Positions 24,654 through 33,013 of a stretch of DNA of 64,000 nt are shown here, one piece after another. The stretch covers positions 1,736,001-1,800,000 of the forward strand of contig NZ_CP150291.1 of assembly GCF_038051985.1 (NCBI RefSeq), given 5' to 3'. The notes beneath the pieces are model-generated. The model was not told the origin of the DNA. It did not search any database and saw nothing but the letters and a program-made list of their open reading frames with translations. The first letter of the stretch is position 1, and the number at the start of each line of letters is the position of its first letter. The position numbers and the translations under genes are program-made. This DNA comes from Solibacillus sp. FSL H8-0523 (lineage in GTDB: Bacteria; Bacillota; Bacilli; Bacillales_A; Planococcaceae).

Positions 24654-25586
24654 ATGGTCGTTCTCCTCATTGTTCTCGGACTGTCGCTTTGTTTAAATAT
24701 CTATCTGTATATGAAACGTAATGCACATTACAAACAACTGGAATATATCCATTTAAAGCTGCAACGAATTGTACTAGAAAAAACCGAAGAAAAATTATTG
24801 CTTTATACGGAAAATAGTCAAATCCAGTCTGTACTAACGCAAATAAATCGTTTATTAGATTACAACCAAATCATGGCAGCTGATTACAATCGTATTGAAC
24901 GTTCCATGAGAAGAATGCTGTCGAATATTTCACATGATATTAAAACACCTCTTACAGTTATTCTAGGTTATACAGAAATGATGACCAATGATGAAAGTCT
25001 CAGTCCTCAACAAATGAATTCGTTATTAAATATAGTGAATTTAAAGGCAGAGGAGGTCATTGGATTAATCAATAAGTTTTTTGAATTAGCGAAGCTTGAA
25101 TCAGAGGATAAGACAGTGGAAGTTTCAAAAGTTAATATAAATGAAATCTGTCGAAAAAAAATTCTCGATTATTATGATATAGTGTCGAGTGAAGATTTTA
25201 AAGTATCCATATTAATTCCTGAAGAAAGTTATTATGCCTTTGTAAATACAGTAGAAATGGAGAGAGTTCTCGATAATTTACTGTCTAACGCCATTAAATA
25301 TGGTGCTGATGGAAGAATGGTCGGCGTAGAGGTAAAGGCTGATAAGGGGCATATTTATATAGTTGTATCGGATCAGGGGAAGGGGATAGATGAAATACAT
25401 AAAGAGCATGTTTTTGATCGGATGTATACAATGGATGATTCACGAAATAGTCGTTACCAGGGAAGCGGCCTTGGCTTAACGATTACGAAAACATTAGTAG
25501 AAAAAATGGGTGGAGAAATTTTATTAGAGAGTACGCCTTACGAGAGAACGGCCTTCACCGTTAAATTAAATAGATTTATAGGGTAA
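24654..25586 (+). CDS. Sensor histidine kinase with one N-terminal membrane helix
   Basis: The 310-residue protein starts with a single hydrophobic helix (VVLLIVLGLSLCLNIYLYM) and has no sizeable sensor domain. The kinase core is complete: H-box SNISHDIKTPLTVILGY, N-box LDNLLSNAIKYGADG, G1 DQGKGIDE and G2 GSGLGLTITK. Kinases with a tiny N-terminus beside ABC transporters commonly sense antimicrobial peptides through the transporter or within the membrane. ATG 24654 follows GGGGGAATTC. Confidence 0.9.
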   Translation: MVVLLIVLGLSLCLNIYLYMKRNAHYKQLEYIHLKLQRIVLEKTEEKLLLYTENSQIQSVLTQINRLLDYNQIMAADYNRIERSMRRMLSNISHDIKTPLTVILGYTEMMTNDESLSPQQMNSLLNIVNLKAEEVIGLINKFFELAKLESEDKTVEVSKVNINEICRKKILDYYDIVSSEDFKVSILIPEESYYAFVNTVEMERVLDNLLSNAIKYGADGRMVGVEVKADKGHIYIVVSDQGKGIDEIHKEHVFDRMYTMDDSRNSRYQGSGLGLTITKTLVEKMGGEILLESTPYERTAFTVKLNRFIG

Positions 25587-25593
25587 GCATGTT

Positions 25594-25643
25594 GTTGGAA
25601 TACCTAATATCGAATAGATGTTAAGTATTCCAACTATTTTTTT
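25594..25643 (+). terminator. Terminator between kinase and ABC genes
   Basis: The stem GTTGGAATAC/GTATTCCAAC has a ~21-base loop and is followed by a T-rich run. The ABC genes that follow therefore probably have their own promoter, controlled by the regulator. Confidence 0.65.
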
Positions 25644-25726
25644 GGGAAAGTAAGGAATTCGTAAGGAATGGTTAATAAAAAGGATAGTTTTATTCGATAC
25701 AATTGAATTATGAAAGGGGTTAGAAA

Positions 25727-26650
25727 ATGAACTATATACTACAGGCAAAGAATTTAACGAAAATTTATAAAGATAAGGAAGTTGTTTCAAATGTGAATTT
25801 ACATGTAAAGAAGGGGGAAATTTACGGCTTTTTAGGTCCGAATGGTGCAGGGAAAACAACCATCATGAGAATGATTTTAAATTTGGTAAAGCCATCACAT
25901 GGGGAGATTCTCGTTTTTGATCAAAAATTAACGCCTACATCCTATGAGCTTTTCAAAAGAATAGGTAATATCATTGAATACCCTATATTTTATGACAAAT
26001 TAACAGCTAGAGAAAACTTAAAACTTCACTGTGAATATATCGGTTACTACGATAAAGATGGAATCGATGCTGCGCTCACGATGGTTCAATTAAAGGACTT
26101 TGAAGATAAACCAGTAAAGGATTTTTCATTAGGGATGAAGCAGCGATTAGGCATTGCAAGGGCCATACTTTCCAAACCAGAATTATTAATACTCGATGAA
26201 CCATTAAATGGCCTTGACCCGGTTGGGATTAAAGAAGTTCGCAAGCTTTTCAAGATTTTGAAGGAAGATTATGGGATGACATTGTTGATATCTAGTCATA
26301 ATCTTGGGGAAATCGAAAAAGTTGCAGACACCATTGCCATTATTAAAGAAGGCCGTCTCATTAATGAAGTATTAATGGAAGAAATTCGATTAGAAAATGT
26401 AGGCTATATCGAGTTAGAAACAGATGATATTAAGAAATCTGTGTTTGTAATTAATGAAATATTAAAAATCACGAACTTTAAAATTATAGATACACAAACA
26501 ATTCGCATATATGAGTCGGAAATAGCTGAAGGAGAAATTTCGAAAGCACTTATTTTGAATGACGTTCTTGTAACAAAAATGAATAAGAAAGAACATTCAT
26601 TAGAAGATTACTTTATGAAAATGATCAATGGGGGTGGGCCAATTGCTTAA
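25727..26650 (+). CDS. ABC transporter ATP-binding protein, BcrA-type
   Basis: The 307-residue ATPase has Walker A GPNGAGKTT, signature SLGMKQRLGIARA, Walker B LLILDEPLNGLDP and switch SSHN, and a C-terminal extension. This matches the BcrA/LanF group that gives resistance to bacitracin, lantibiotics and similar peptides. GAAAGGGG lies upstream of the ATG. Its last codons overlap the permease start. Together with the upstream two-component pair it forms a likely peptide-sensing and detoxification module. Confidence 0.88.
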   Translation: MNYILQAKNLTKIYKDKEVVSNVNLHVKKGEIYGFLGPNGAGKTTIMRMILNLVKPSHGEILVFDQKLTPTSYELFKRIGNIIEYPIFYDKLTARENLKLHCEYIGYYDKDGIDAALTMVQLKDFEDKPVKDFSLGMKQRLGIARAILSKPELLILDEPLNGLDPVGIKEVRKLFKILKEDYGMTLLISSHNLGEIEKVADTIAIIKEGRLINEVLMEEIRLENVGYIELETDDIKKSVFVINEILKITNFKIIDTQTIRIYESEIAEGEISKALILNDVLVTKMNKKEHSLEDYFMKMINGGGPIA

Positions 26651-27332
26651 ACTTATTCATCTAGAAATTAAGAAACATAAGCTATTTAATTACTGGTTAG
26701 GGGTCCTAATAGCAAATATAAGTATAATCGCTTTGATGACTATGATATTTATTATAGAAAAAATGGATTTAAATGTTCCATTTGAAGATTTTGATATGTT
26801 AATGAGTATGAGTGATACTGTAATTCGAGCTACATTTCTTATTTTTTCATCGGTTATAATGGTCAAAATAGTCATAGATGAATATAAAAATAATTTAATC
26901 AGCATTATGTTTACTTACCCAATTAGTAGAAAGAAGATTTTGCTTTCGAAGCTACTCATTGTTGTTATCTTTACTTTTACAACGGTTATGTTTTCATCAT
27001 TGTTGATGAGTATTAGCGTTTATTTACTGAATCCCATGCTCCATATAGTCCCTGAATCGATTAGTGGAGAGAATGTTTTAACCTATCTAACGACAAGTTT
27101 TTTCGGTGCACTGGCTGCGGCAGGTGTGAGTCTTATTCCACTATTTTTTGGATTGCGTAAAAAATCATCAAACGCCACAATTATTTCAGCTATTCTTCTA
27201 GCATCCATTACAGGATCAACAATTGATGGGGTTAGTATGGTTAATCTAATTGCCATCCTGGTTTCTCTTGCGCTAATAGGAGTCATCATTGGTTATTTGA
27301 CAGTTAGAAATATTGAACATGTTGATATTTGA
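26643..27332 (+). CDS. ABC-2 permease, LanE/LanG-like
   Basis: The 229-residue protein has six hydrophobic segments and the short ABC-2 plan (LLKLIHLEIKKHKLFNYWLG start, TYPISRKKILLSKLLIV cytoplasmic loop). The TTG at 26643 gives the usual family start and follows GGGGTGG; an ATG at 26628 in frame adds five residues. It overlaps the ATPase gene by 8 bp. Only one permease gene is present, so it likely acts as a homodimer. Confidence 0.85.
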   Translation: MLKLIHLEIKKHKLFNYWLGVLIANISIIALMTMIFIIEKMDLNVPFEDFDMLMSMSDTVIRATFLIFSSVIMVKIVIDEYKNNLISIMFTYPISRKKILLSKLLIVVIFTFTTVMFSSLLMSISVYLLNPMLHIVPESISGENVLTYLTTSFFGALAAAGVSLIPLFFGLRKKSSNATIISAILLASITGSTIDGVSMVNLIAILVSLALIGVIIGYLTVRNIEHVDI

Positions 27333-27422
27333 TTCTTCAATTCTAATAAAAATAGTGTATTTCCATTGATCACACCGCGTTTCTAAATATAGAATATTCA
27401 TATAGGTATATTTTCACTATTA

Positions 27423-27461
27423 GGCTTAAGCTCTGTAACTTGCGGAGCTTAGGCCTTTTTC
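27423..27461 (+). terminator. Rho-independent terminator of the ABC operon
   Basis: A 12-bp stem with one mismatch (AGGCTTAAGCTC with GAGCTTAGGCCT) is followed by TTTTTC. The remaining 27462-27878 interval is very AT-rich and holds no recognisable gene or element. Confidence 0.75.
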
Positions 27462-27878
27462 TTAATTATTTTTTGAATTACTTGCTACGTGTAGATATAT
27501 TTATATATTTAGGGAGCTATCAGTGTTAGCACATAACACGATATAAAATATTTCAATATAACGAATAGGCTAATATTTTTTTGTTAATCTTATTCAAAAC
27601 AACACTAAAATTGCAGTATTTGTTTATATAAATTTTAATATAAAACCTTGAATAGTTTATATAAAGTTTATATTCAGCGTCTATAATTCGAAAGGCGAAG
27701 TAGAGTGAGAACATATTTATCCAAATTCGATAAAGCTATATTCAATTTTTTTCTGTACAAACTTTGTTATTTGAAGATAGTTTTTAAAATTGGGATAACT
27801 TATTTTCATATAATCAATTTTAAAGTAATTAGAAAAATTGAGAAATCTATTCGACATATATATTAGGGGGAACTGAGA

Positions 27879-29000
27879 ATGTTTTTAGCAATAAAAGAAA
27901 TGAAACATTCAAAAACACGTTTTGCAATGATTGGCGCCATTATTATGCTAATCGCATGGCTTGTTTTTATTTTGTCGGGCCTAGGTAATGGTTTATCAAC
28001 ATTAGCAGCGGCAACGATGAAAAATATTGACGGAGATCTTTTCATTTATGAAGAGGGTTCTGAAGGAACGATGATGAAAACGAAAGTGTCTGGAACAATT
28101 GCAGATGATATCGAAGGTAAATACGGTGTCAAAGAAGCAGCAAAACTTGGACAATCTACAATTATCGTACACAATCCTGAGATAACAGACTCAAAAGTAA
28201 ATGAGGACGTTGCTTTCTTAGGGATTGACCCAGGGAAATTTATCGAGCCAAAAGTAATCGAAGGTAAACAGCTTTCAAAAGACGATTTATTCGATGTTAT
28301 TATCGATGAATCATTAGTGGAAAAAGGCTATTCAATTGGCGATAAAATCGAAGTGAAATCTTCTGACATCACGTTAGAGGTTGTTGGTATTACAAAAGGT
28401 GAAACATTTAACCATTTACCAACTGTATTCGCAAATGTTGAAACTTGGCAAACCTATGCATTCGCAGCGCCGGGCTCAGACAACGGGTTAGAAAGCCCAG
28501 TAGCCATGATCGCCCTACAAGGTAAAAACGTTGATGCAGATGCGATTGCAAGCAACTATGATGCAATCGAAACTGTAACAAAATCAGAAGCTATTATGGG
28601 AATGCCTGGTTATAAAGAAGAAAGCGCAACAATTTATATGATGCTAGCGTTCTTATTTGCCATCTCAGCAGTTATTATCGCTGTATTCTTCTATGTATTC
28701 ATCTTACAAAAAACGCAGCAATTCGGCGTTATGAAAGCAATTGGTGCTTCAGACCGTTTTATTAAAAATTCAATTATCTCACAAGTATTTGTTTTATCAT
28801 TAGTAAGCATTATCGCTGGTATCGCATTGACATATTTAACGGCTTTAGTCTTCCCAGAAGGAATGCCATTTAACTTAGACTTTAAAATGGTACTGATATA
28901 TGGCGTTATCTTATTAATTGTATCTGTTTTAGGTTCTGTTATTTCAGCTCGTCAGGTAACAAAAATCGATCCATTAACAGCGATTGGGAGAGTGGAATAA
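27879..29000 (+). CDS. FtsX-like ABC permease, HrtB/MacB type
   Basis: The 373-residue protein has one N-terminal helix, a ~210-residue extracellular domain, then three helices with the FtsX signature (FGVMKAIGASDRFIKNSIISQVFVLSLVS) and the ending KIDPLTAIGRVE. This is the HrtB plan, a four-helix permease that exports haem or other amphiphiles from the membrane. AGGGGGAAC precedes the ATG. The ATPase gene starts at the very next base. No HssRS-like pair is adjacent, so the substrate is uncertain. Confidence 0.85.
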   Translation: MFLAIKEMKHSKTRFAMIGAIIMLIAWLVFILSGLGNGLSTLAAATMKNIDGDLFIYEEGSEGTMMKTKVSGTIADDIEGKYGVKEAAKLGQSTIIVHNPEITDSKVNEDVAFLGIDPGKFIEPKVIEGKQLSKDDLFDVIIDESLVEKGYSIGDKIEVKSSDITLEVVGITKGETFNHLPTVFANVETWQTYAFAAPGSDNGLESPVAMIALQGKNVDADAIASNYDAIETVTKSEAIMGMPGYKEESATIYMMLAFLFAISAVIIAVFFYVFILQKTQQFGVMKAIGASDRFIKNSIISQVFVLSLVSIIAGIALTYLTALVFPEGMPFNLDFKMVLIYGVILLIVSVLGSVISARQVTKIDPLTAIGRVE

Positions 29001-29678
29001 ATGACTGGTTTAGTATTAAAAGGTGTCACAAAATCATTTAAAGAAGGCGACTCAACAGTAGACGCTTTAAAAAATGTATCCTTAACTGTAAATCCTGGTG
29101 ACTTTATCGCTATTATTGGTCCATCTGGTTCAGGGAAAAGTACATTATTATCCATTGCTGGTGCTCTCCTACAACCATCTAAAGGTGAAGTATTAGTAAA
29201 TGAAACAAACATTGGGAACATGAAAGAAAAAGAGCTTTCTTCATTCCGTTTAACAGACATCGGCTTCATCTTACAAACATCGAACTTAATTCCGTATTTG
29301 AATGTATTGGATCAACTTCTACTTGTGTGTAAGATGAAAGGCAAAGTAACCTCTAAAGAAGTCGATTTCGCGAAAACTTTGTTAAATGACTTAGGTTTAA
29401 GCCAAAAATTAACGAAATTCCCGAATGAATTATCAGGAGGAGAACGTCAACGTGTTGCGATAGCTCGTGCATTTGTTAACAACTCAAACGTCATTTTAGC
29501 AGATGAACCTACGGCAAGTTTAGACTCTAACCGTGCATTTGAAGTAGTTAAACAAATTCGAAATGAAGTAAAAGAACGCAACAAAGCTGCTGTTATGGTA
29601 ACCCATGACGAACGTATGTTGGAGTTTTGTGATAAAGTATACCGCATGGAAGACGGCGTATTAACGCTAGAAGCTTAA
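29001..29678 (+). CDS. ABC ATPase of MacB/HrtA type
   Basis: The 225-residue ATPase has Walker A GPSGSGKST, Q-loop region FILQTSNLIPYLNVLDQ, signature LSGGERQRVAIA, Walker B VILADEPTASLDS and switch VTHDE. It pairs with the upstream permease, with no intergenic base. A truncated paralogue with a damaged signature lies at 15720-16004, and the terminators of both are alike, so a duplication covered the gene end and terminator. Confidence 0.9.
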   Translation: MTGLVLKGVTKSFKEGDSTVDALKNVSLTVNPGDFIAIIGPSGSGKSTLLSIAGALLQPSKGEVLVNETNIGNMKEKELSSFRLTDIGFILQTSNLIPYLNVLDQLLLVCKMKGKVTSKEVDFAKTLLNDLGLSQKLTKFPNELSGGERQRVAIARAFVNNSNVILADEPTASLDSNRAFEVVKQIRNEVKERNKAAVMVTHDERMLEFCDKVYRMEDGVLTLEA

Positions 29679-29689
29679 TAAGAGGTTGA

Positions 29690-29733
29690 AATAGCTTATG
29701 AAATCAAACTTGATTTTCATAAGCTATTTTTTT
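29690..29733 (+). terminator. Rho-independent terminator of the HrtBA-like operon
   Basis: A perfect 18-bp stem (AATAGCTTATGAAATCAA and its complement) is followed by seven T. Confidence 0.88.
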
Positions 29734-29894
29734 ACTTATAAAAAAGAACGCTCATTCTTAAATACAAGTAAGATCGCAATATACTTACCTATTTGTTCAT
29801 ATTGGGTGTAAATCAGAGTCGTATTCCCGGAGCTGTTTGCATATACATACCTGATGTCCCTTTAAGGGAATCAGAAAATTGAATGAGGTGTCGA

Positions 29895-31265
29895 ATGAGT
29901 ATCCAGCAATACGAGCAAGCGTTACAAGGGAAGTTACTATTACCGACAAGCGAGCTGTATGAAGAGAAATGCCATATTTTCAACTCCGCGGTCCAGTCAA
30001 AACCTGCAGCCATCATTTTTTGTGAAACAGAACAAGATGTAGTAGAGGCCGTAAACTATGCAAATGCAAGAAGTTTAACGATCGCTGTCAAAGGTGGCGG
30101 ACACCATTTAGCAGGGTTTGCCATAGCAGAAGGTAGTGTGGCAATCGATATGTCAGCTATGAAAACAATGACGGTAAATGAAGAAACGAAAACTGTAGAA
30201 GCGGAAGCCGGCGTAAAGGCAGGGGAACTAACAGCTGAAGTACAAAAGTACGGTTTAGCCGTACCAATAGGAACCGCTTCAAACCCAGGCGCATTTGGTG
30301 TAGCGCTAAGTGGTGGAATTGGCTATTTGCGCGGTGTCTATGGCTTAGCCTGCGACAATATTATCGGCGCGACAATTGTGACGGCAGATGGAGAAATTCT
30401 AACAGTAGATGAATATGCACACCCTGATCTTTTATGGGCACTTCGCGGTGGAGGTGGCAACTTCGGTGTTGTAACGAAGCTTGTATTCCAAGCGTATGAA
30501 ATCGGCACGGATGTATTTGCATTAGATTTAATGTATGACTACGCAGATGCTGAAGAGGTGTTCACCAAGGCACAACGCTTTGTAGAGGCCGCACCAAATG
30601 AAAGTGTGGCGGTCAACTTCACGGTTACGATTTTACCTCCAGTACCATTTTTGCCAGAAGCGCTACACTTCAAAAAAGTCATTATGGTGTTAGGAATGTA
30701 TGCAGGGGCGAAAGAGGACGGCGAAGCAGCAATGCAACCGCTCCGCGAGTTAGCAACGCCAATCATGGACCAATCAGCGATTATGCCGTATCGTGCACTA
30801 CAGCAAAAGCTGGATCCGATGATTCCACCAAGCGTCAACTGCTACGGCACAGCCTTATACTTCGATAAATTAGAAGGGGAAACCTTGCAGACGTTTTTAA
30901 GCTTTATGGATGCACCACCATCACCTGGAATTTTAGGGCAAGTGTGGTCACTCGGTGGCAAGATGAACGAAATGACATCTGAAACGTCTCCATTTGCGAT
31001 GCGTGATGCGGGCTGGGCATTAATCGTGGACGTGATGGCAATGGCTGACGACGATGCAGTATGTGAAACATGGATTGACGATTTATATGCGGGATTATTG
31101 CCGTACGCGCATAAAAAGGCATCTTACTTAAACTCTATTAATCCTACAGAGAATGCAGTAGAGGATGCATTTGCTGATAATTACGCGCGTTTACAGCAAG
31201 TAAAAGCGTTATATGACCCGACAAACGTATTTTGTCATAATCATAATATTAAAGTAGTGAAGTAA
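29895..31265 (+). CDS. FAD-linked oxidoreductase, berberine-bridge-enzyme type
   Basis: The 456-residue protein has a PCMH-type FAD-binding domain (VKGGGHHLAGFAIAEGSVAIDMSAM, with the His of GGGHH in the place used for covalent flavin attachment) and a C-terminal BBE segment (NYARLQQVKALYDPTNVFCHNHNI). A cysteine in YGLACDNIIGATIV may give a second covalent link, as in some family members. These enzymes oxidise alcohols, sugars or ring systems with O2. ATG 29895 is chosen; ATG 29883 is also in frame. It stands alone with its own terminator. Confidence 0.85.
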   Translation: MSIQQYEQALQGKLLLPTSELYEEKCHIFNSAVQSKPAAIIFCETEQDVVEAVNYANARSLTIAVKGGGHHLAGFAIAEGSVAIDMSAMKTMTVNEETKTVEAEAGVKAGELTAEVQKYGLAVPIGTASNPGAFGVALSGGIGYLRGVYGLACDNIIGATIVTADGEILTVDEYAHPDLLWALRGGGGNFGVVTKLVFQAYEIGTDVFALDLMYDYADAEEVFTKAQRFVEAAPNESVAVNFTVTILPPVPFLPEALHFKKVIMVLGMYAGAKEDGEAAMQPLRELATPIMDQSAIMPYRALQQKLDPMIPPSVNCYGTALYFDKLEGETLQTFLSFMDAPPSPGILGQVWSLGGKMNEMTSETSPFAMRDAGWALIVDVMAMADDDAVCETWIDDLYAGLLPYAHKKASYLNSINPTENAVEDAFADNYARLQQVKALYDPTNVFCHNHNIKVVK

Positions 31266-31277
31266 TTAAATAGAGGG

Positions 31278-31316
31278 AGGGTCTGTCTGGAAATTCGTTT
31301 TCAGACGGGCCTTTTT
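31278..31316 (+). terminator. Rho-independent terminator
   Basis: The stem GGGTCTGTCTG pairs with CAGACGGGCC (two G-T pairs) and is followed by TTTTT. Confidence 0.8.
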
Positions 31317-31346
31317 ATGTGTTTTTCATTCAGATCGGGCGTAACT

Positions 31347-31955
31347 CTAAGTGGCTTCTACGGTTATGTAAGTATTGCTATAAGGAAGCATATGAATTCT
31401 CTTTACATTCCATAATTTCTTAAACTCATTAATCGGAACTTTTCGATTATAGCTCTTGAGGCCATCATCGCAATTCACCAGATGCTTTAATGATTCTGCA
31501 AGGTAAATATAGTTCTGGTCATAGCCTACAACAGGGACAAAATGCAAATAATTACGATCCTTTTGTACTTTGATAAAAACAATTACAGGCGTTCCTTTAC
31601 TCACTTCGTACTTTAATGTATTTATATTTCCTTTATAATAGTTTGTTTTAAAGCCTTTTTTACTTAACACTTCTCGGATTCCTTTTGGATATACATTGCC
31701 GGCCTTCGTTTTACTAGGAAAATACTTATATAATGATTCGCCCTCTGCCTCTATACCAAAATGACGCAACAGATACGCTGTTGAAAACGCTGCACATTCC
31801 GAATTTTGTTGAAAATCTATTCGATTGTTTTGTGGAATTAGATAGTTAGCTGGATAGTCTCTTTTTCGTAAAATAGGAATCGGTAATGTCATTAAATAGG
31901 CATTAATGCTAATTGAGATAATAATCCATAAAATAACGGTTCTAACTATAAACAT
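31347..31955 (-). CDS. Membrane-anchored C39-like cysteine peptidase
   Basis: The 202-residue protein has an N-terminal membrane helix and then a papain-fold domain. Cys lies in NSECAAFSTAYLLRHFGIEA (about residue 53) and His in YLHFVPVVGYDQNYIYLAE, matching peptidase C39-like domains. It contains no ABC exporter part. The substrate is unknown; similar stand-alone proteins may cleave leader peptides or surface proteins. It is monocistronic, with no precursor peptide recognised beside it. Confidence 0.75.
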   Translation of the reverse strand: MFIVRTVILWIIISISINAYLMTLPIPILRKRDYPANYLIPQNNRIDFQQNSECAAFSTAYLLRHFGIEAEGESLYKYFPSKTKAGNVYPKGIREVLSKKGFKTNYYKGNINTLKYEVSKGTPVIVFIKVQKDRNYLHFVPVVGYDQNYIYLAESLKHLVNCDDGLKSYNRKVPINEFKKLWNVKRIHMLPYSNTYITVEAT

Positions 31956-32031
31956 ACTATTTCCTCCATTGCTTTAGTGTCCATATCTAAAACGATACCA
32001 CTTGATAATACCATAAATTGGATGTAAATCG

Positions 32032-32064
32032 AAGCCCATTTCCTTTATTGGAGATGGGCTTTTG
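32032..32064. terminator. Hairpin between ku and the C39-like gene
   Basis: The stem AAGCCCATTTCC pairs with GGAGATGGGCTT; TTTT follows on the plus strand, with a weaker T-rich tail on the minus strand. It lies just past the ku stop codon. Confidence 0.55.
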
Positions 32065-32078
32065 TGTCTTGATATAAT

Positions 32079-32909
32079 TCACGCGTTTTTCTTTGTTCTT
32101 GTAGTTGTACGTTTTTTTCTTGTTGTCGGTTTCTTCGTTTTATCTAATGATGCCTGAAGAGCTGACATTAGGTCTGTTACATTATCAGGAAGTGGTCGCT
32201 TATCGTTTACTGTTACAGTTCCATTTCCTTCCGCTTGTTTTGCCTCTATTAATTGCATAAGAGCAGTACGATAATCATCTGTGTATTTTGTAGGATCAAA
32301 CTCCGTCGTTAATTGATCTACTAACATGAGCGCGGTCTCAAGTTCTTTTTGTACAACAGTCTCGACTCCTGGAATGTTTGGTACGTCCTTCGCATCTCTT
32401 ACTTCGTCGGGGAAATGAATGACTTCCATGACCAAAGTATTCTTATATACCCGGACAATCGCTAATTGTTCCTTTGCTCTAATCGTTATTTTCGCAATCC
32501 CAATTTTACCTGATTCCTCTAAAGTTTTTCGTAATAATACATAGGCTTTCGCACCTGTCGTATCCGGTGATAAATAGTAAGTCTTTTCGAAATAGATCGG
32601 ATCAATCTCCTCCAATTTCACAAAGTCTATAATTTGAACTGCTTTGTCTTCCGCTTCTTTACGTATATTTTCTAAGTCTTCTTCATCTAATATGACAAAT
32701 TTGTTTTTGGTATACTCGTAGGCCTTTACGATTTCCTCGTCCTTCACTTCTTTCTGACAACCTTCACATACTTTTTTGTAACTAATCGGTGTATGACATT
32801 CTTTATGGAGCTGTCTCAATTTCACATCTTTATTTTCGGTAGCAGCATGAAGCTTTACAGGGATGTTAACTAAACCAAAACTAATACTACCTTTCCAAAC
32901 TGTATGCAT
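32079..32909 (-). CDS. ku: Non-homologous end joining protein Ku
   Basis: The 276-residue protein begins MHTVWKGSISFGLVNIPVKL and has the Cys pairs CHTPISYKKVCEGCQKEV and the core FVKLEEIDPIYFEKTYYLSPD of bacterial Ku. A Lys/Arg-rich tail (KKPTTRKKRTTTRTKK) fits DNA binding. Homodimers cap broken DNA ends and recruit LigD. It is divergent from ligD with 104 bp between the starts, which is a two-gene NHEJ set as in sporulating Bacillus (ykoV/ykoU). Confidence 0.96.
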   Translation of the reverse strand: MHTVWKGSISFGLVNIPVKLHAATENKDVKLRQLHKECHTPISYKKVCEGCQKEVKDEEIVKAYEYTKNKFVILDEEDLENIRKEAEDKAVQIIDFVKLEEIDPIYFEKTYYLSPDTTGAKAYVLLRKTLEESGKIGIAKITIRAKEQLAIVRVYKNTLVMEVIHFPDEVRDAKDVPNIPGVETVVQKELETALMLVDQLTTEFDPTKYTDDYRTALMQLIEAKQAEGNGTVTVNDKRPLPDNVTDLMSALQASLDKTKKPTTRKKRTTTRTKKNA

Positions 32910-33013
32910 TTTGTCACCTCATTTTTCTTTATTATCTAGATTAAAATTATTTTTATGTATGGTAGTGTAAAAAAAACAAAAGATATTAGAAAAAATGAAA
33001 GTTGGCTTGAATT

